Below, in pieces: positions 58,727-64,000 of a stretch of DNA of 64,000 nucleotides. Origin of the DNA: Nautiliales bacterium (GTDB lineage Bacteria > Campylobacterota > Campylobacteria > Campylobacterales > JAADDX01); assembly GCA_030826765.1 (NCBI GenBank), contig JAUUDM010000026.1, positions 52,687 to 116,686 on the forward strand, written 5' to 3'. How positions within the stretch are numbered: the first letter of the stretch is position 1; each line of letters opens with the position of its first letter. Position numbers and translations under genes: made by a program. The notes under the pieces were generated by a model that did not search any database, had not been told where the DNA came from, and saw only the letters and a list, made by a program, of their open reading frames with translations.

Positions 58727-60318
58727 AAATCAACCTTTATTATTTTTATAATAGATATATAATTTTGACTATTTTTATCTTTTATTACACCAGTTGTTTC
58801 CACTTTTAAATGCTCTTTTTCTACTAATTCATTTACAAAATTAGTAATATAAGATTCATTCTCGGCAAAAATATTTAATTCCAAAATATCTTTTCCAAAG
58901 CTAATATCTTTTGCATAAATTTTATTTCTTTTCATATATAATGATACTTTTATAATTAATGAAGATAAAGGTGCATATCCATTTTTAGCTTTATGTAATG
59001 TAGTTATAATTTGAGCAACACTTTTAATATATTTATCTTTTTTTTCAGCAGCTTTTTTCTCTTTTTTATAAACTTTCAATAAACTATTATAATTTCTATT
59101 TAATGAATTATACATAAAATTTAAATTCTTTAATTTTATTTCTAACTGTTTATTTTTATGTCCTATAATAACCGAATAAAAATATTGAAATGTTGGATAT
59201 AATAAACTTAATATAAGCGAAATTATAGTTATAGAAATAAATTGTCCACTTTTTCTATAAAAAAATGTAGGAGGTCGTTTTTTTATTGTAAAATTATCTA
59301 ACTGATAATCTTCTTTATATGCATATTGGGTAGATAAAATATTTAAAAATGACAACTGGTCTATTTCAATATTATTAGGGTTATATTTAGTATCAAACTT
59401 TAAATCGTCAGCTTCAATTTCACCTAAATAATTATTAACGAAATTAGATACTCCTGGAATAATTCCATTTTCTGTAGAAATAAAAACTCTATCAATAGTT
59501 GCTAATGCATATTTTCTTTGTAAAGAATTAAATTGATTAACTATTGTAGTAAATAAATTACTAAATATTATTGATAATTCATTAAATAAAATCTCTTCAT
59601 AATCATCATAATAATTGATATTTAAACCTTTTTTAGTTAATAAATCAACAAATACTTCATAACTAAAATTATTAATTTCTATTTCACTATCATGTTTTAA
59701 TTTTTCATATAAGTTATACATACCTTGATTTAAAATAATATTTTGTAAAAATGTTCCATCAGCATACAATGTTATTAAAGTAAAATCTTTTGTAAAATAG
59801 ATAAAAATATCTTTTTTTGGTTTTAATATTTTTGTTTTATATACAGATTCAAATAAAAATCCACTATGTCCCAAATAATCTATATAATTATAATCTTTAG
59901 TTATAGGTTCAAAATATTTTGTTATCAAACTTTCTTCTACTATAACAACTTGTGCAATCATATTTTTTTCATCTGCAGCAGAACTAATTAACTTATATTT
60001 AAAAATATATTTTTCAGATTCATCAAGTTCTAAATCTTCATAAGCTTGAGTTTCTATATGATCATATACATCAATTTTATTAACTAAATTCCTAGGAATA
60101 GTCATTTCATAAGTAATAATATATCTAAGTGGAATATAAGTAGAAATTAAAGTATCTTTAGAAATTTTTTCTTTAAAAGTTTTTTCTTTTATTATATTGT
60201 TTTCTAAAATAAATACATTATTAAAATTATAAGGATCAATTGATGCTACTTTATTTACATCATATGCATATTTTTTAATTTTATGTATTCTACTCATTCT
60301 ACTTATTTCATTTAACAC
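58723..60318 (-). CDS. MshI/PilM-PilN-like fused assembly protein
   Basis: cytoplasmic ASKHA/PilM-like first ~350 aa, TM ISITIISLILSLLYPTFQYFY, PilN-like coiled coil C-terminus. Confidence 0.65.
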   Translation of the reverse strand: MLNEISRMSRIHKIKKYAYDVNKVASIDPYNFNNVFILENNIIKEKTFKEKISKDTLISTYIPLRYIITYEMTIPRNLVNKIDVYDHIETQAYEDLELDESEKYIFKYKLISSAADEKNMIAQVVIVEESLITKYFEPITKDYNYIDYLGHSGFLFESVYKTKILKPKKDIFIYFTKDFTLITLYADGTFLQNIILNQGMYNLYEKLKHDSEIEINNFSYEVFVDLLTKKGLNINYYDDYEEILFNELSIIFSNLFTTIVNQFNSLQRKYALATIDRVFISTENGIIPGVSNFVNNYLGEIEADDLKFDTKYNPNNIEIDQLSFLNILSTQYAYKEDYQLDNFTIKKRPPTFFYRKSGQFISITIISLILSLLYPTFQYFYSVIIGHKNKQLEIKLKNLNFMYNSLNRNYNSLLKVYKKEKKAAEKKDKYIKSVAQIITTLHKAKNGYAPLSSLIIKVSLYMKRNKIYAKDISFGKDILELNIFAENESYITNFVNELVEKEHLKVETTGVIKDKNSQNYISIIKIIKVDL

Positions 60319-60330
60319 TTATATCACCTT

Positions 60331-61242
60331 TTATTCTATGTATCCTATCTCTTCAAGCATTTTTCTATTTTTTGTCCAATTAGGTATAGTTTTAACATAT
60401 AATTCCAAATATATTTTTTTACCACTAAATAATTCTAGCAATTTCCGTGCCGCCATACCTATTTCTTTTATTTTTTTACCTTTTTTACCAATAACCATAG
60501 ATTTTTGAGTGTCTTTTTGAACTACAATCATAGCATATACTTTATCTATTGTCTCATTTTCTATAATCTTCTCTATTATTATATCAGATTCATAAGGAAT
60601 CTCATCATTCAATTTATCAAACAAAACTTCTCTTATAAGCTCTTTATAAATATCTTTTATATTTTCAGTAGAAATAATTTCCGGATCATAATAATAAGGA
60701 TGATTTGGAAGATATTTTATAATAGTATCAAGAAGTTTTTCTCTATTTACATTATTTGTAGAAGAGATAGGAATTAGTTCAAGGAAAGATTTATTTTCTA
60801 ATGCCTCATACTCTTCTATTTTTTTATCTATTTTTTCTCTTTCTAACATATCTATTTTTGTTAAAACTAATAAATGAGATATATTCTTTTTATTTAATTC
60901 CAAAAATTTTTGATACCCTTTAGTATCTTTTCTTGCATCAGCAATATAAAGAATTAAATCACTATCACTTAAAGCTTTTAAAGCTTCATTAAGCATGTAT
61001 TTATTAAGTAATTTCTCTTTTTCATGAATACCAGGAGTATCAATTAAAATAATCTGATTATCTTTATACATCACAATTGCAGTAAGTCTTTTTCTTGTTG
61101 CATTTGCTTTTCTTGAAGTCATAGCTATTTTTTCACCTACAAGCCAATTAATAAGTGTAGACTTACCCGCATTAGGCTCACCTATAACTCCTACAAATCC
61201 ACTTTTTACATCTTCTTCATCTGCAATTATAAATTTTTCCAA
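60331..61242 (-). CDS. era: GTPase Era
   Basis: GVIGEPNAGKSTLINWLVGEKIAMTSRKANATRKRLTAI, DTPGIHEKEKLLN, LTKIDM, KH domain MVIGKKGKKIKEIG. Confidence 0.96.
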   Translation of the reverse strand: MEKFIIADEEDVKSGFVGVIGEPNAGKSTLINWLVGEKIAMTSRKANATRKRLTAIVMYKDNQIILIDTPGIHEKEKLLNKYMLNEALKALSDSDLILYIADARKDTKGYQKFLELNKKNISHLLVLTKIDMLEREKIDKKIEEYEALENKSFLELIPISSTNNVNREKLLDTIIKYLPNHPYYYDPEIISTENIKDIYKELIREVLFDKLNDEIPYESDIIIEKIIENETIDKVYAMIVVQKDTQKSMVIGKKGKKIKEIGMAARKLLELFSGKKIYLELYVKTIPNWTKNRKMLEEIGYIE

Positions 61243-61251
61243 AATAATTCC

Positions 61252-62562
61252 TTATAAAATATATTTAGTGCTATCTTCACTTTCTACGATACTTCCAAGT
61301 TTGTCTTGAACATACTCTGCTGTAATTTCATAAACTTCACCTTTATGCTCATCTGCTTCAAAATTAATCTCTTCCAAAACTTTTTCTGTAATTGTATGAA
61401 GTCTTCTAGCTCCTATATCTTCTGTTTTTTCATTAGCTAAAAATGCATTTTTTGCCATTTCTCTTAGAGCTTCTTCACTAAATTTAAGTTCAACTTCTTC
61501 TGTTTCAAGTAGTTTTTGATATTGTTTAATAATAGAATGTTTAGGCTCTGTTAAGATTTTATATAATGCATCTTCATCAAGAGAACTTAATTCTACTCTA
61601 AGTGGAAATCTTCCTTGAAGTTCTGGAATTAAATCACTTGGTTTACTTACATGAAATGCACCTGCTGCTATAAATAAAATATGGTCAGTATTTATATTTC
61701 CATATTTTGTATTAACTGTACTTCCCTCAACTATCGGAAGTAAATCTCTTTGAACACCTTCTTTACTTGGGTCTTGTCTTTGAGATGATGTAGCTGCTAC
61801 TTTATCAATCTCATCAATAAAAATAATTCCATTTTTAGCTCTTTTTAGAGCTTCTTGTTTGATTTGATCACTATTTATAACTTTTTCACTAGCAATACCT
61901 TTTAGAAGTTCTTTTGCTTCTTTTACAGTTACTTCTTTTTCTTCTTTTTTTCCTAAAACATTAAAAACTTTTGATAAACTTTCTTGTGCTTTTAAAATTT
62001 CAGGTGGTAAATTTGGATTTTCTTCAAATTTTTCATTTACTTCTATTTTTATTTTTAAATGATCCATATCACCATTTTTTACTTTTTCTTTCATTTTATT
62101 AAATGAAACTTCATATTCAGCTTTTTTAGTTTCACTAGCATTTGCTGGAAGTTTTGGTAAAAGTTTAGTAGTAATTTCATCTAAAATAAATTCTTCAATT
62201 TTTTCTTTATTATTCTCTTTCATTTCATCTTTTACTAAGTTCATAGAGTTATAAACTAAATCTCTAATCATACTTTCTACATCACGTCCAACAAACCCAA
62301 CTTCTGTATATTTACTTGCTTCTACTTTTACGAAAGGCACTTTAATCATTTTTGCAATTCTTCTTGCAATTTCAGTTTTACCTACCCCTGTACTACCTAT
62401 CATAAGAATATTTTTTGGCATAATATCATCTTGCCACTCTTTATCAAGCTTTAATCTTCTATCTCTATTTCTTAAAGCAATTGCTATTGTTTTTTTAGCA
62501 TCTTTTTGACCTATAATATATTGGTCTAAATATTTTACTACTTCTTTTGGTGTCATAGTCAT
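61252..62562 (-). CDS. hslU: HslUV protease ATPase subunit
   Basis: TPKEVVKYLDQYIIGQKDAKKTIAIALRNRDRR, GSTGVGKTEIARR, GIIFIDEIDKVA, QGRFPLRVELSSL. Confidence 0.97.
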   Translation of the reverse strand: MTMTPKEVVKYLDQYIIGQKDAKKTIAIALRNRDRRLKLDKEWQDDIMPKNILMIGSTGVGKTEIARRIAKMIKVPFVKVEASKYTEVGFVGRDVESMIRDLVYNSMNLVKDEMKENNKEKIEEFILDEITTKLLPKLPANASETKKAEYEVSFNKMKEKVKNGDMDHLKIKIEVNEKFEENPNLPPEILKAQESLSKVFNVLGKKEEKEVTVKEAKELLKGIASEKVINSDQIKQEALKRAKNGIIFIDEIDKVAATSSQRQDPSKEGVQRDLLPIVEGSTVNTKYGNINTDHILFIAAGAFHVSKPSDLIPELQGRFPLRVELSSLDEDALYKILTEPKHSIIKQYQKLLETEEVELKFSEEALREMAKNAFLANEKTEDIGARRLHTITEKVLEEINFEADEHKGEVYEITAEYVQDKLGSIVESEDSTKYIL

Positions 62563-62563
62563 T

Positions 62564-63100
62564 TTAATCCTTCAATTCTAAAATTTTTATATTTTTGTTA
62601 GTATAAATACATAAATCACCAGCTATTTTTAAAGATTCTTCTACTAATTCTCTTGGAGATAAATTACTGTGTTTATTTAATGCACGTGCCGCTGAAATAG
62701 CAAAATTTCCTCCGCTTCCAATAGCAGCAATTTGACCATCTTCAGGTTCTACTACATCACCTGTTCCACTTAAAATATAAATATGTTCTTTATTTAAAAC
62801 AATCATCATAGCTTCAAGTTGTCTTAAATGTTTATCTTTTCTCCACTCTTTTCCAAAATCAATAACAGATTTTAACAAATCACCTTTTCTATTTTTAAGA
62901 TGCGATTCAAACATATCAAAAAGTAAAAATGCATCTGCAGTACTTCCTGCAAATCCACTTAAAACTTGTCCATTATAAAGAGTTCTAATTTTTGTTGCAT
63001 TTCCTTTTAATACTGTGTTACCAAAAGTAACTTGTCCATCTCCTCCAATTACAGCTTGCCCATTTTTTTTACAAGCAAGTATTGTTGTAGCTTTAAACAT
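62564..63100 (-). CDS. hslV: HslUV protease peptidase subunit
   Basis: [62 protein letters not shown]. Confidence 0.97.
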   Translation of the reverse strand: MFKATTILACKKNGQAVIGGDGQVTFGNTVLKGNATKIRTLYNGQVLSGFAGSTADAFLLFDMFESHLKNRKGDLLKSVIDFGKEWRKDKHLRQLEAMMIVLNKEHIYILSGTGDVVEPEDGQIAAIGSGGNFAISAARALNKHSNLSPRELVEESLKIAGDLCIYTNKNIKILELKD

Positions 63101-63544
63101 CTATTTTCCTTCTACATTTATTTTAAGTTTTGCATGAATTGAGTGACCTAATTTCACATCAACTGTATGCTCTCCTACACTTTTTATATTTTTTGCATCT
63201 ATTTGCTTTTTATCTATTTCAATTTTTGTTTGCTCTTTTAAAGCTTCAGCTATATCTTCTTTTGTTACAGCTCCATATAAATGACCGTTACTACCAAGTT
63301 TTTTTGTAATATTTATAGTTAAATTTTCTAACACTTCTTTTTCTTTTTTTAGTTCCGCTATTTCAAGAGCTTCAAGTTCAGCTTTTTTCTTTTGCTCTTC
63401 TTCCCATTCTTTAATTACTTCTTTTGTAGCAAGTTTAGCAAATCCTTTTGCTATTAAAAAATTTCTTCCATATCCTTCTTTAACTTCCTTTATCTCACCT
63501 TTTTTTCCAAGCGATTTTACATCTTTTATCAATAAAACTTTCAT
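63101..63544 (-). CDS. rplI: 50S ribosomal protein L9
   Basis: [52 protein letters not shown]. Confidence 0.97.
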   Translation of the reverse strand: MKVLLIKDVKSLGKKGEIKEVKEGYGRNFLIAKGFAKLATKEVIKEWEEEQKKKAELEALEIAELKKEKEVLENLTINITKKLGSNGHLYGAVTKEDIAEALKEQTKIEIDKKQIDAKNIKSVGEHTVDVKLGHSIHAKLKINVEGK

Positions 63545-63700
63545 TATTTTCCTTTGTTTTAATATATTTTATATATAATATAATATTGTAATTCTATCAA
63601 AATTTATAATTAATTTAATGCAATTATGCTAGAATTATATATAAATAAACATTTAAAACAAAATATGTTCAATATATTATTTAAGATAAAAGAGGAAATT

Positions 63701-64000
63701 ATGATCTTAATTGTAGACCAAACAACAGATGAAATCATAGGTGCTGATAAAGATTTTTTAAAAGAAAATTCGATAGAAGAATTAAATAAAAAATTTTCAA
63801 ATAAAATTGATAATTTAGATAAACTAAAAAAAGAATCTGAATATAGTAATTATAAAATTGAAGCACTTCCTATCAAAAATTATAGGATAATCTTTTTTAT
63901 AAACGAAAACTCTATTCAAGAGGAAAATAATAATGATTCCAATGTTATTATTGATAATTTATTAGACGAACCTATCTCAAATGAAAATAAACAATCTCCT
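63701..64000 (+). CDS. hypothetical protein, truncated at window end
   Basis: open frame from ATG 63701 with AGAGGAA upstream: MILIVDQTTDEIIGADKDFLKENSIEELNKKFSNKIDN... Confidence 0.6.
   Translation, partial: MILIVDQTTDEIIGADKDFLKENSIEELNKKFSNKIDNLDKLKKESEYSNYKIEALPIKNYRIIFFINENSIQEENNNDSNVIIDNLLDEPISNENKQSP

Noticed and set aside
1-64000. CRISPR array, IS element, prophage or rRNA operon
   Set aside because: No regularly spaced repeats, transposase/integrase/phage ORFs or rRNA-like sequence seen

Overview
AT-rich bacterial chromosome window. Protein content and gene order (mfd-bactofilin-M23-folC-lptE-leuS-secF-secD-yajC, HisKA motif NIAHQWRQPLNALSL, Hcp of the CYQCEMSMPEGCG type) fit a Campylobacterota genome, probably Nautiliales (Caminibacter/Nautilia-like). 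It is mostly densely packed housekeeping chromosome: fatty-acid genes (accA-fabF-acpP-fabG), mraY/sppA/murD, two tandem tRNA-Phe genes, a complete phosphate island (pit, pstS, pstC, pstA, pstB, phoU, phoB-like, phoR-like), uvrA, an hcp/hemerythrin/Crp-Fnr nitrosative-stress-type cluster, queD-folE, mfd-bactofilin-M23-folC-GGDEF-lptE-leuS-secFD-yajC, a moxR/molybdopterin-oxidoreductase-like/DUF58 operon, rnr, an MSHA-type pilus/secretin locus in mshI-J-K-L-M-N order, era, hslUV and rplI. I saw no CRISPR array, transposon, prophage or rRNA. The best leads are: (1) three PHO-box-like 11-bp-period direct repeats, one of which is also an arm of a perfect hairpin between pstS and pstC; (2) a perfect FNR-type palindrome upstream of hcp; (3) a small molybdopterin-oxidoreductase-like ORF inside a MoxR-DUF58 operon; (4) an MSHA-like locus with a PilM/PilN-fusion-like protein and no ATPase, platform or pilin genes in the window; (5) two tandem tRNA-Phe genes with different acceptor and T stems. 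All family assignments come from motif recognition without database searches.
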